Positions 1 through 7,450 of a stretch of DNA of 24,896 bases are shown piece after piece (the stretch's first letter is position 1; every line of letters starts with the position of its first letter). The translations under genes and the position numbers were made by a program. Under the pieces are notes generated by a model that had not been told where the DNA came from, did no database searches, and saw only the letters and a list, made by a program, of their open reading frames with translations. Location: NCBI GenBank assembly GCA_903828035.1, contig CAIKKV010000102.1, positions 1-24,896 on the forward strand, read 5' to 3'. This DNA comes from an uncultured bacterium (GTDB taxonomy: Bacteria; Verrucomicrobiota; Kiritimatiellia; CAIKKV01).

Positions 1-2
1 AG

Positions 3-2063
3 CTGGTTGACCAGGCCCGGGCCGGGCGAATCGATGTTGTCGCCTGCCTGGATCTGGCGCCCGAACAGGAGGGGGATTTTATTTTCACCCAGCCCTACGC
101 GACCTCCCCCCTGGTGGTGGTCATGCGCCACGATGCCCGGTATGTGGACAACCTGGCATCGCTGAAGGGGCGGCGTTTTGTGGGCTGCATTCCGTATCCG
201 GGAGCGAGCAAGGAGCTTCACCGCGACTATCCGTGGCTGGATCCGGCGACGGTCACGAGCGTGGAAACGGGCCTTGAACGCGTGCGCTCCGGCGAGGCCG
301 ACGCGTTCATCGGAATCATGGCCGCCGTTGTCCCCTCCCTCAACACGATAGACGGAAACCTGCGCGTGGTCCTTTTCACGCCCTACGCGGCCCGTATCGG
401 ATTTGCCGTCCGCAAGGACTGGCCCGCCCTGGCGGGAATCCTGAACAAGGCGCTGGCTTCCATTCCGGTGGAGGAGCGCGATCGCATCCACAACGCCTGG
501 GTGACGGTTCCGCGCGACCGGTTCAACTGGCGGCGCCTGGTTCCCTTTGCGGGGGGCGCGATCGTGCTGGTCCTGGTTATCCTGGGAAGCAGCGTGGTTC
601 GCAACCGCGTGCTGACCCGGGAAATCGAGCTCGTGCACCGGCACGAGCGGGAGATGTTGAAGGCGCGCGATGCGGCCTACTCCGCCAGCCAGGCCAAGAG
701 CCTGTTCCTCGCCAACATGTCGCATGAAATCCGCACGCCGCTGAACGCCATCATCGGATTCGCGCAGATCCTGACGCGCGCGTCCAAGCTGCCGGCCGAA
801 TGCCGGGAGCAGGTGGAGATCATCATGCGCAGCGGCGAGCACCTGCTCGGGCTGATCAATGACATCCTGGAGATCTCCAAGATCGAGGCGGACCGGATCA
901 CCGTGGCCTCGGCCTCGTTCGACCTGCATGCGCTGCTGAGGGATGTGGAGGCGATGTTCCGCGTCCGGACCCATGCGAAGGGCATCGGGCTGCGGCTGAG
1001 CGTCGCGCCCGGCGTGCCCCGCCGCATTGTTTCGGATGTCGGCAAAATCCGGCAAGTCCTCATCAACCTCATCGGCAACGCCGTCAAGTTCACCCGGGCG
1101 GGGCAGGTGCTCATTCGCGTGACGGCGGAGAACGACGGAGAGCGGAAGCGGCTGCGGTTCGAAGTGGAGGATACGGGCCCCGGCATTTCCGCGGCCGACC
1201 GCGATAAAATTTTCGAGGCATTCGTCCAGGGCGAGGGCGCGACCGGCGTCAAGGGCGGAACCGGGCTGGGGCTCACCATCAGCCGCCGCTACGCCAAGCT
1301 GATGGGGGGCGACCTGGCTCTCGCGTGGACCGAGCCCGGCAAGGGCAGCCTGTTCCGCTGCGAAATGGCGTTCGACGGCCCGGGCGACGCGCTCCCGCTG
1401 GTCGCGATCCGCCCGGAGGTCACCCGCGCCCGCATGCCGGGCGGCCGCCCGCCGCGCGTGCTGGTGGTGGATGACGAGGCCATCAGCCGCCAGCTGCTCG
1501 TGCGCGTGCTGGATATGCTGGGGTGCGAGACGCGCGACGCCGCCAGCGGCGAAGAGGCGGTCATTGAGTTCCAGGCCTGGCCGCCCGACCTGGTGTTCAT
1601 GGATATTCGAATGCCCCGCATGGACGGCATTCGCGCCACGCAGCTGATCCGTCAACATGCGGCGGGCCGGCCGTGCCCGGTCATCGCCCTCACCGCCAGC
1701 GCGTTCGACAGCGACAAGGACCGCATTCTGGCCGGCGGGCTGGCCGGATACATTCGCAAGCCCTTCAAGCTGGAGGATCTGCTCGCGACGATCAAGCGGC
1801 ACATCCCCGTGGAATACGAGCATGCGGCCGCGCCTCCGGCCGAGAAGGCGGCGCCGGGCCCGGACGCCCTCTCGGGCGTGGCGCAGTGGCCGCTCTCCGT
1901 TCGGGATGCGCTTCGCAAGGCGGCGCGGGAGGCGGATGTTTCGGAAGTGGAAGAGATCCTGTCCCGCGTCCCCGCGTCTCCCGCGACGGCCGCGGTCCTC
2001 CATCTGATGGATTCCTACGACTACACAACCCTGATTCAAACACTGAATGGAATTGACGCATGA
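3..2063 (+). CDS. Hybrid sensor histidine kinase (SBP_bac_3 - TM - HisKA - HATPase - REC), 5' end outside window
   Basis: The frame is open from the first full codon at 3, so the gene begins upstream; the ATG at 114 is internal. Counting from that codon, residues 1 to about 170 match the end of a periplasmic solute-binding (SBP_bac_3) sensor domain. A membrane helix lies at about 179-199. A HisKA domain follows (MSHEIRTPLNAIIGF, phosphoacceptor His codon 723-725), then a HATPase with an N box at 1045-1095 and G boxes DTGPGIS and GGTGLGLTIS, then a receiver (VLVVDDE, phosphoacceptor Asp codon 1602-1604, KPF lysine). The last 70 residues resemble the helical tail common after REC domains in BarA/EvgS-type kinases (YDYTTLIQTL). 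The family senses a periplasmic ligand and autophosphorylates in the cytoplasm; the ligand here is unknown. No separate HPt or DNA-binding partner is in the window. Confidence 0.93.
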   Translation: MVDQARAGRIDVVACLDLAPEQEGDFIFTQPYATSPLVVVMRHDARYVDNLASLKGRRFVGCIPYPGASKELHRDYPWLDPATVTSVETGLERVRSGEADAFIGIMAAVVPSLNTIDGNLRVVLFTPYAARIGFAVRKDWPALAGILNKALASIPVEERDRIHNAWVTVPRDRFNWRRLVPFAGGAIVLVLVILGSSVVRNRVLTREIELVHRHEREMLKARDAAYSASQAKSLFLANMSHEIRTPLNAIIGFAQILTRASKLPAECREQVEIIMRSGEHLLGLINDILEISKIEADRITVASASFDLHALLRDVEAMFRVRTHAKGIGLRLSVAPGVPRRIVSDVGKIRQVLINLIGNAVKFTRAGQVLIRVTAENDGERKRLRFEVEDTGPGISAADRDKIFEAFVQGEGATGVKGGTGLGLTISRRYAKLMGGDLALAWTEPGKGSLFRCEMAFDGPGDALPLVAIRPEVTRARMPGGRPPRVLVVDDEAISRQLLVRVLDMLGCETRDAASGEEAVIEFQAWPPDLVFMDIRMPRMDGIRATQLIRQHAAGRPCPVIALTASAFDSDKDRILAGGLAGYIRKPFKLEDLLATIKRHIPVEYEHAAAPPAEKAAPGPDALSGVAQWPLSVRDALRKAAREADVSEVEEILSRVPASPATAAVLHLMDSYDYTTLIQTLNGIDA

Positions 2064-2359
2064 ACGACGAGCTGCGCAAGGAATGGCGGATCTTCGAGCT
2101 GGAGGAGTTTCCCGCGGCGTGCACGGGGCGGGCGGCGGGCGACCAGACGTGGGAGCAGGTGGACGCTGTCGCCGCGGCCTGCATCGCCACGCTGCTGGCC
2201 TCGGGGACGCTGGATGGCGAATGCCGGGCCCTCCTGGAAGACGCCATTTTAAGGCTGACGGAAATAACGGCGCTGGCTGAGGAAGAGCACCGGCATTATT
2301 TCAGCCAGCTGCTGGGATTGGCCAGCCAGGCCCGGGAAGCGCTTGGAAAACAGGCCTAG
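2060..2359 (+). CDS. Small acidic hypothetical protein, translationally coupled to the hybrid kinase
   Basis: This is a 99-residue frame whose ATG overlaps the kinase stop codon in an ATGA arrangement at 2060-2063, so it is probably made by translational coupling with the kinase. I recognise no family. The composition is helical and rich in Glu, Ala and Leu, with no signal peptide or membrane segment, so it is probably cytoplasmic. One inference is that it modulates the kinase or acts as a phosphotransfer helix bundle, but no clear HPt motif with a conserved histidine can be pointed out (His appears only in EEEHRHYF near the C-terminus). Its TAG stop lies inside a CTAG shared with the stop codon of the convergent gene. 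Confidence 0.7.
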   Translation: MNDELRKEWRIFELEEFPAACTGRAAGDQTWEQVDAVAAACIATLLASGTLDGECRALLEDAILRLTEITALAEEEHRHYFSQLLGLASQAREALGKQA

Positions 2360-3543
2360 CCCTTCAGCACGCGCTGGCCGGTGGGGCGCACCGTGATGGC
2401 CAGCGCCGGCCGGGCGGGGCAGTCGTTTTGACAGGCCCCGCAGCCGCGGCAGAGATCCGTGTGCACCACCGGACAATTAACGCCCTTTTGTTCCACGGCC
2501 GTGATGGCCGAGTAGGGGCAGAACTCCTGGCACACCATGCAGTAGAGGCCGTCCTGCCAGGCCAGGCAGCGGCGCTTCTCCACGACGGCCGTTCCGAGCG
2601 CCAGCTGCCGCTTGGCCGGCAGGGTCAGGTGGCGGATGGCTCCGGTGGGGCAGGCCTCGGTGCAGGCTTTGCACTGTTCGAAGCAATACCCCTGCCCGTA
2701 TTGAATCCGCGGCGCCAGGAGGCCGGCCGCCCCGGCCTCGCCGAGGTCAGGGGTCAGGATGTGGTAGGGACAGGCCCGGATGCAGGCCCCGCACCGGGCG
2801 CAAAGCAATTTGAATTGCGATTCGGGCGCCGCGCCGGGCGGCCGGAGAACGGCGTTTCCGCGAGAGGCCAGGCGCGGCAGGAAAAGGCCCGCCAGGCCGC
2901 CGGCGGCCAGGCCGAGGAAAAGGCGCCGCTCCGCCTTTGGCGCCTCTTCTCCGGCGGCGCGAAAGGAGCGGATCCGGCGGTCCATATCGTGAATGATATC
3001 CTGAAGCCCGCCCAGCGGGCATAGACGCAGGCACCATAGATGCGGCCGGGCGAGGCTGATCAGCAGGACCAGGAGAAAGCCGGTGGCCAGCGGGGGGAGG
3101 CCGGCTTCAAGCGGTCGGCGCCAGGCGCTGAAAAAGCTGTTGAAGAGGGCGAGCGGATCGAGGCCCAGCGCAAGGGGGGCGCCCAGCGCCGCGCTTCCCA
3201 GGATGGCCAGGGCCAGCCAGCCGCCGAGCCGCGGCCAGGCGGCGAACCGGTTGGCCGCCGAGGCGTTCAGCTTGCCGGCAGCTTCGGCGCAATAGCCCGT
3301 CGGGCAGAGGTGGAAGCAGAACCAGCGTTTGTGAACGAAGCCCAGCAGGAAGACCGGCACGCCGAGAAACGCCGCCGGCCAGAACGCCCGCCTTGCCAGG
3401 GCGCCGCCCAGGCCGAGCAGGGGGCTCAGTGACGGAAAGAGGCTCGCCGCCGGCTCCCACGGGATCAGCTGCAGGGCCAGGAGGGCGGCCAGGAGCGCCG
3501 ACGCAAGATGGAACAGGCGGCGGGGCGGGCGGAAGAGGCTCAT
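2356..3543 (-). CDS. NapH-like membrane polyferredoxin with internal twin-arginine motif
   Basis: The ATG at 3543 overlaps the TGA of the upstream DUF362 gene (ATGA), so I chose it over the in-frame upstream codon at 3585; this gives 395 residues. Four hydrophobic segments lie at about 11-28, 52-70, 107-127 and 151-166. NapH/NosR-type cysteine motifs sit at C76, C80, C85 and at C171, C175. A fifth hydrophobic stretch (about 209-223) is preceded by ERRLFLGL, a Tat-like motif. The C-terminal domain carries four cysteine sets typical of 4Fe-4S clusters: C248/251/254/258, C287/291/294/298, C326/335/338/342 and C365/368/371/375. The likely role is electron transfer between the membrane and partner proteins, probably with the DUF362 protein encoded just upstream. 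It is the last gene of the unit starting at 7351. The donor and acceptor are unknown. Confidence 0.85.
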   Translation of the reverse strand: MSLFRPPRRLFHLASALLAALLALQLIPWEPAASLFPSLSPLLGLGGALARRAFWPAAFLGVPVFLLGFVHKRWFCFHLCPTGYCAEAAGKLNASAANRFAAWPRLGGWLALAILGSAALGAPLALGLDPLALFNSFFSAWRRPLEAGLPPLATGFLLVLLISLARPHLWCLRLCPLGGLQDIIHDMDRRIRSFRAAGEEAPKAERRLFLGLAAGGLAGLFLPRLASRGNAVLRPPGAAPESQFKLLCARCGACIRACPYHILTPDLGEAGAAGLLAPRIQYGQGYCFEQCKACTEACPTGAIRHLTLPAKRQLALGTAVVEKRRCLAWQDGLYCMVCQEFCPYSAITAVEQKGVNCPVVHTDLCRGCGACQNDCPARPALAITVRPTGQRVLKG

Positions 3544-4439
3544 ACGGAAACGTCCACCACCTTTATCAGGGCCAGGTCGCCGCATCCGAGGCCCGCCTCA
3601 TGGGCCAGGCGGATGTGGGGAACGTCGAACGGCTTCAGGCCAAACAATCCGGCGGCCACGGCGTCGCAGGCGACCGTATCGCGCCCGATGATGAGCTTTT
3701 CGGGGAAGGCCATCTTCCCCGGGCCCCGGGGGCCGCCCGTGAGCATGATCCGCGTGGCGTCGATGATGACCAGGGCGGGCTTGATCACGGTGTTGTAATC
3801 GACGATGCACTGGTGCAGGTTCTTGCGATGCCAGCTCCCGCGGTTCTTATCGGAGCCCATCCAGTTTTTCATGGAGAGCGTCAGCTTGGCTCCGCTGTGC
3901 GATTTGGCCACCGGCATGTTGACGAGGCAGTCGCAGTCCAGCACATCCGCCGGAATCGACGCTTCCTTGAGGTCCACCCCCCTGGGGATCGCGACCGTGC
4001 GGAACTCCGACTCTTTTTCCGGCTTGTAGAGCCGCGCTCCCGTGCCCTTGATGGCGCCTTCTATGCCGCTCATGGAAAAGGATTGGGCGGCCGGGGCGCA
4101 GGGGAGCTCGGGAAGCGTGACCGATTTGGCGCCGGCGGCGAAGGCGGCCAGGCAGAAGGCCTTGACCAGGTCCGGATGCGTATTGCCGCCACCCTGGGGC
4201 TCGACGGCCCAGGCCGCGTTGACTTTCAAGGTGACCCGCGCGTCCTTTTTCACGAAGGCGCCCCAGCCCCCCGCGAGCTCCATTCCTTTTGCGAGCATGG
4301 CCGGAATGTCTTTGCCCTGGATGACCCAGACGGCGGCCCCGGCGGCGGGCGGCGGCTGGATGGCCTCGGCGAAGAGGCGGGGCGCGGCCAGGCCGGCTCC
4401 CGCGGCGGCGGCGGTTTTCAGGAAATCGCGACGATTCAT
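3540..4439 (-). CDS. Tat-exported DUF362 domain protein
   Basis: This 299-residue protein starts with a Tat-type signal peptide (NRRDFLKTAAAAGAGLAAP, then an AxA-like site near AEA), so export as a folded protein is likely. The rest matches the DUF362 family: a VTLKVNAAW segment, NMPVAKSHSGAKLTLSMKNWMG, and a late IIGRDTVACDAVAAGLFGL block. Many DUF362 proteins carry ferredoxin cysteines; this one does not, and the Fe-S clusters may instead be supplied by the membrane polyferredoxin that overlaps its stop codon. A strong ribosome binding site (AAAGGAG, about 6 nt upstream) fixes the start. The gene lies 31 bp downstream of the aldo/keto reductase. The biochemical function of the family is not established, and I assign none. 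Confidence 0.85.
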   Translation of the reverse strand: MNRRDFLKTAAAAGAGLAAPRLFAEAIQPPPAAGAAVWVIQGKDIPAMLAKGMELAGGWGAFVKKDARVTLKVNAAWAVEPQGGGNTHPDLVKAFCLAAFAAGAKSVTLPELPCAPAAQSFSMSGIEGAIKGTGARLYKPEKESEFRTVAIPRGVDLKEASIPADVLDCDCLVNMPVAKSHSGAKLTLSMKNWMGSDKNRGSWHRKNLHQCIVDYNTVIKPALVIIDATRIMLTGGPRGPGKMAFPEKLIIGRDTVACDAVAAGLFGLKPFDVPHIRLAHEAGLGCGDLALIKVVDVSV

Positions 4440-4470
4440 GGCGGCTCCTTTTTTCAGCTAAAAGGATAGT

Positions 4471-6414
4471 CTAAGCCAAAAAGGCCCGCGTGAAAAGCCT
4501 CGGGTTGGCATACAGGCCCTGGCGGTGCCCGTAGGTGGGGTGGCCGATATCGGATCCCTCCGCGTTGGCCACCATCAGCATCCAGTCGAGCCCGATCTCC
4601 GAGGGCGGCAGCGCGTCCGGGGCCGTGAAGGGCTTGAAGGGGATGGAAAGCGACACATCGCAGCCTTCCGCCGTGCGCCGCACCTGGATGCCGAGGTCGA
4701 GCGGACGGCCCGACTTGGTCTTGGCGAGGCCCGGTTCGGTCAGCCAGATGAAGATCTGCTCCACGCCTTCCTCGTAGGAATTGCGCGCGCCCCGCGAGTG
4801 CGGGCGCATGTCGAGATAGAGCTCCAGGCGCGCGCCGATCAACTCGTCGGGCTTGGCCAGTCCTTCCAGCTTGGAGCGCAGGGCCACCCGGGCGTGAATG
4901 GCGTCGGCGTCCCGCCGGAGGAAGACGCTGTATCCGGTTTCCTCCGCCAGGGCGGGATCGCGGAAGGCGCGGGGGTCGACGACGGCCTCGTGCCGGCGCC
5001 AGACTCCGGAGGGAATAACGAAGAAGGGGAGGAACAGGGGGGCGATGCGCTCTTCGCCGGCGCCCTCTGTTTTCATCGTGCCCCGGATCGCGCCCACGCC
5101 GTCCGGGATGGCCAGGGTCACGGGCCTGCGCGTGGAGCCATCGGTGGCAAGCGCCCCGGCCTCAAGCACCGCGGGCTCGGAAGTCACGCCGTCTTCGAGT
5201 GACAGCGCGGTGGTGAACGGGCCTTCGGGCTTGGCCAGGTTACGGATGATGGCGAGGGCCTTCAGGCCGCCCGTGGCGGCGCCGGTGAAGGAAAGCGACG
5301 AGCCGAACCCCGTGTAGGTGTCGTCCAGCTCCGCCATGAGGCGGCGCAGCAGTTTGGGAATGGCGAGCTTCTGCGGGCACCGGCTCAGGCAGGCGCCGCA
5401 CTCCGTGCAGGCGGCCGCCGTGCGGGACAGGGAGGCGTAGGCCTTTTTGGAGAAGTCGGTCAGGCCGTAGAGCTTGTATTCGTTGTAGATGCGGAAGTGC
5501 TCGGGGATATCGACTCCCGCCGGGCAGGGCATGCAGTAGCCGCACGCCGGGCAGTTGACCCCGATCTTCGCGCGCACGTGGCCGATCTCCGCCTCCATGG
5601 CCTTGATCTGGGCGGGGGTGAAAGGCTCCTTGTCCGAGACGATCTTGCAGTTTTCCTCGACCTGCTCCATCGTGGTCATGCCCGAGAGGGCCACGTTGAC
5701 CCCGGGGTGCGCCAGGACGAAGCGAAGCGCGGCCTCGGGCGTCGACTGGGCCTCGCCCTTGAGCAGCTCGCGGATGCGGGCGCTGTCCACGCCCAGCCGG
5801 CCTCCGCCGACGGGCCCCATGACCACGATGCCGACGCCCAGTTCATGGCAGCGGTGGATGGCGGACTCCAGGTCGCGCCAGAGCAGGTTGTATTGAACCG
5901 TGATGCAGTCGAACTCGCCGGTCTCGGCCAGCTTGACCAGCGCTTCGGGGGAATCGTGGAAGGAGCAGCAGATATGCCGGATCAGCCCTTCAGCCTTGGC
6001 TTTTTTCATCAGCCGCAGCTTGCCCGGCTCCCGGATGTTCTTTTCATAGGTCTCCCACGTCAGGCCGTGGAAGTTGTAGATGTCGAGGTAGCCGGTCCGC
6101 AGCCGCTCGAGCGATTCCGTCAAGCGCGCCCACCAGTCGGTGTCCGAAGCGGCGTGCGACGGATTCTTGGTGGAGAGGACGATCTTTTCGCGCAGGCCCC
6201 CCTCGAAGGCTTCGCCGACGGTGCGCTGGCTGTCGCCCTGGCAGTAGCCGACGGCCGTGTCGAAATAGGTGACGCCCAGCTCGAGCGCCCGGTGGAGCAT
6301 GGGGATGGAGAGGGCGCGGCTGACCTTGCCGTCCGTCCCCGTGGGGAAGCGCATGCAGCCGAATCCGAGGCGCGACACGCGCGGGCCCCGGGCGCCAAGC
6401 TGGGTATACCGCAT
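4471..6414 (-). CDS. Aldo/keto reductase with two 4Fe-4S motifs and a C-terminal CBM9-like domain
   Basis: The start is taken at 6414 (MRYTQLG), 1 nt after the upstream stop, giving 647 residues; the longer frame to 6477 lies inside the upstream gene. Residues 1-280 are an aldo/keto reductase barrel with the full catalytic tetrad D52, Y57, K83 and H116. Residues about 285-345 hold two ferredoxin-like motifs (CPACGYCMPCP and CTECGACLSRCP), as in the known 4Fe-4S AKR subfamily. About 280 further residues follow that are not normal for AKRs. They look like a beta-sandwich, and the segment IGLDWMLMVANAEGSD followed by aromatic and Arg residues recalls family 9 carbohydrate-binding modules. The likely role is NAD(P)H or ferredoxin-linked reduction or oxidation of a sugar or related carbonyl in the cytoplasm; the substrate is unknown. 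There is no signal peptide. Confidence 0.87.
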   Translation of the reverse strand: MRYTQLGARGPRVSRLGFGCMRFPTGTDGKVSRALSIPMLHRALELGVTYFDTAVGYCQGDSQRTVGEAFEGGLREKIVLSTKNPSHAASDTDWWARLTESLERLRTGYLDIYNFHGLTWETYEKNIREPGKLRLMKKAKAEGLIRHICCSFHDSPEALVKLAETGEFDCITVQYNLLWRDLESAIHRCHELGVGIVVMGPVGGGRLGVDSARIRELLKGEAQSTPEAALRFVLAHPGVNVALSGMTTMEQVEENCKIVSDKEPFTPAQIKAMEAEIGHVRAKIGVNCPACGYCMPCPAGVDIPEHFRIYNEYKLYGLTDFSKKAYASLSRTAAACTECGACLSRCPQKLAIPKLLRRLMAELDDTYTGFGSSLSFTGAATGGLKALAIIRNLAKPEGPFTTALSLEDGVTSEPAVLEAGALATDGSTRRPVTLAIPDGVGAIRGTMKTEGAGEERIAPLFLPFFVIPSGVWRRHEAVVDPRAFRDPALAEETGYSVFLRRDADAIHARVALRSKLEGLAKPDELIGARLELYLDMRPHSRGARNSYEEGVEQIFIWLTEPGLAKTKSGRPLDLGIQVRRTAEGCDVSLSIPFKPFTAPDALPPSEIGLDWMLMVANAEGSDIGHPTYGHRQGLYANPRLFTRAFLA

Positions 6415-6415
6415 G

Positions 6416-7351
6416 TTAATACCCCCGGTTCCAAAGCGGCTCGATGTCGGACGCGTTGGTTTCGGAGATGAACACATCGGTCTTGAGCAGCTGGTGCAGC
6501 GAGGTCGGCACCAACGGCGTCACGGGGCCGTGCCAGACCAGGCGGGTGATGAACCGCTGCCAGGAGACGTTGGTGCCGGCCGTGCTGATGCCGCTGAACT
6601 CCATGCGGTATTTGGCGGCCTTGACCTGGGCCGGGCCGATCGTGAAGGCGCGGGGGGGGACGGCGGCGATGTCACCGCTCATGCCGAAGAAGCCGTGCAG
6701 CGAGTTCTGGGCGATGGTGAAGGGGTTGAGGGTGACGACGCGCGGGCCGTAGGTCATCCACTCCTTGACGCTGGAGGCGGCGAACTCGGGCGCGTCGGGC
6801 TCAATGAAGGCCAGGTGGCCGGTCCAGCCCGGGCCGCTGTAGCAGGCGTCGGCCTCGCCCTTGTCGGTGATCATGCGGCCGTAGTCCTTGACGTTCTTCG
6901 TGGTGGGGCCGCAGATCTGCTTCTCGGGCGGGCGCAGCTTGGGGTCCAGGGTCTGGAAGAAGAACTTCTTGAAGGAATACATGAAGCCGAGCTTCCAGGT
7001 CTCCGGCGCGATGGTGCCGTCCTGGTCGGCGTATTCGTCCATGATGAAGATGTGCAGCTTGCCGCAGTTGACCTTGAACCGGTTGAGGAGCAGGGCCAGC
7101 TTGATGTAGGTGTGGGCGGGGTTGGGCATGATCAGGACGCAGCTTTTGCCGGCATCCATGGCGGTTTTGATCCGGTGGAACATGTCCTGGATCCAGAGGA
7201 ACTCCATCAGGTCATCGGGAACGACCTGGATGTTCAGCTCCGGATTCTTGTGGGTGGTGATGTCCTTGCGCTTGATGCGGCGGACGCGGGCGAGGACTTT
7301 TTCGTCGCGGAAGGGGACCCATTTGGAGGGGGAATAGGTGAACTCGGCCAT
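6416..7351 (-). CDS. NagB-like sugar-phosphate isomerase/deaminase family protein
   Basis: This 311-residue protein carries the two hallmark blocks of the glucosamine-6-phosphate deaminase / 6-phosphogluconolactonase fold: IFIMDEYAD at residues 101-109 (Asp105, equivalent to the NagB proton-transfer Asp72) and GPGWTGHLAFIEPD at 173-186 (His179 and Glu184, equivalent to NagB His143 and Glu148). The Asp that normally precedes GH in NagB (Asp141) is Thr177 here, and the N-terminus is about 35-40 residues longer than in E. coli NagB. It may therefore not be a true deaminase. The start has a good Shine-Dalgarno (AAGGAG, 6 nt before the ATG) and lies about 18 nt after the predicted transcription start. 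It is the first gene of a four-gene minus-strand unit ending at 2356. Confidence 0.8.
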   Translation of the reverse strand: MAEFTYSPSKWVPFRDEKVLARVRRIKRKDITTHKNPELNIQVVPDDLMEFLWIQDMFHRIKTAMDAGKSCVLIMPNPAHTYIKLALLLNRFKVNCGKLHIFIMDEYADQDGTIAPETWKLGFMYSFKKFFFQTLDPKLRPPEKQICGPTTKNVKDYGRMITDKGEADACYSGPGWTGHLAFIEPDAPEFAASSVKEWMTYGPRVVTLNPFTIAQNSLHGFFGMSGDIAAVPPRAFTIGPAQVKAAKYRMEFSGISTAGTNVSWQRFITRLVWHGPVTPLVPTSLHQLLKTDVFISETNASDIEPLWNRGY

Positions 7352-7375
7352 TGCGGACTCCTTGGTTGTCCGAGA

Positions 7376-7404
7376 AGTATGGGGAAGCGGGAGCGGGCTG
7401 TCAA
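7376..7404 (-). promoter_or_regulatory. Sigma70-type promoter of the 7351-2356 operon
   Basis: On the minus strand a perfect -35 TTGACA (7404-7399) is separated by 17 bp from -10 CATACT (7381-7376). The predicted start near 7369 leaves an 18-nt leader containing the AAGGAG ribosome binding site of the NagB-like gene. Confidence 0.75.
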
Positions 7405-7415
7405 GTAACGCCGTG

Positions 7416-7444
7416 TTGCGCTTCGCCCCGGGGGTTGGTATAAA
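7416..7444 (+). promoter_or_regulatory. Sigma70-type promoter, predicted leaderless start at 7451
   Basis: TTGCGC (7416-7421), a 17-bp spacer and TATAAA (7439-7444) are followed by six bases and the ATG at 7451. The expected transcription start coincides with the ATG. No Shine-Dalgarno sequence is present in the short interval, consistent with a leaderless mRNA. Confidence 0.7.
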
Positions 7445-7450
7445 TCCGGA

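Noticed and set aside
6415..6477. N-terminal extension of the aldo/keto reductase
   Set aside because: It overlaps the end of the NagB-like gene and precedes the normal AKR start MRYTQLG, which follows the upstream stop by 1 nt.
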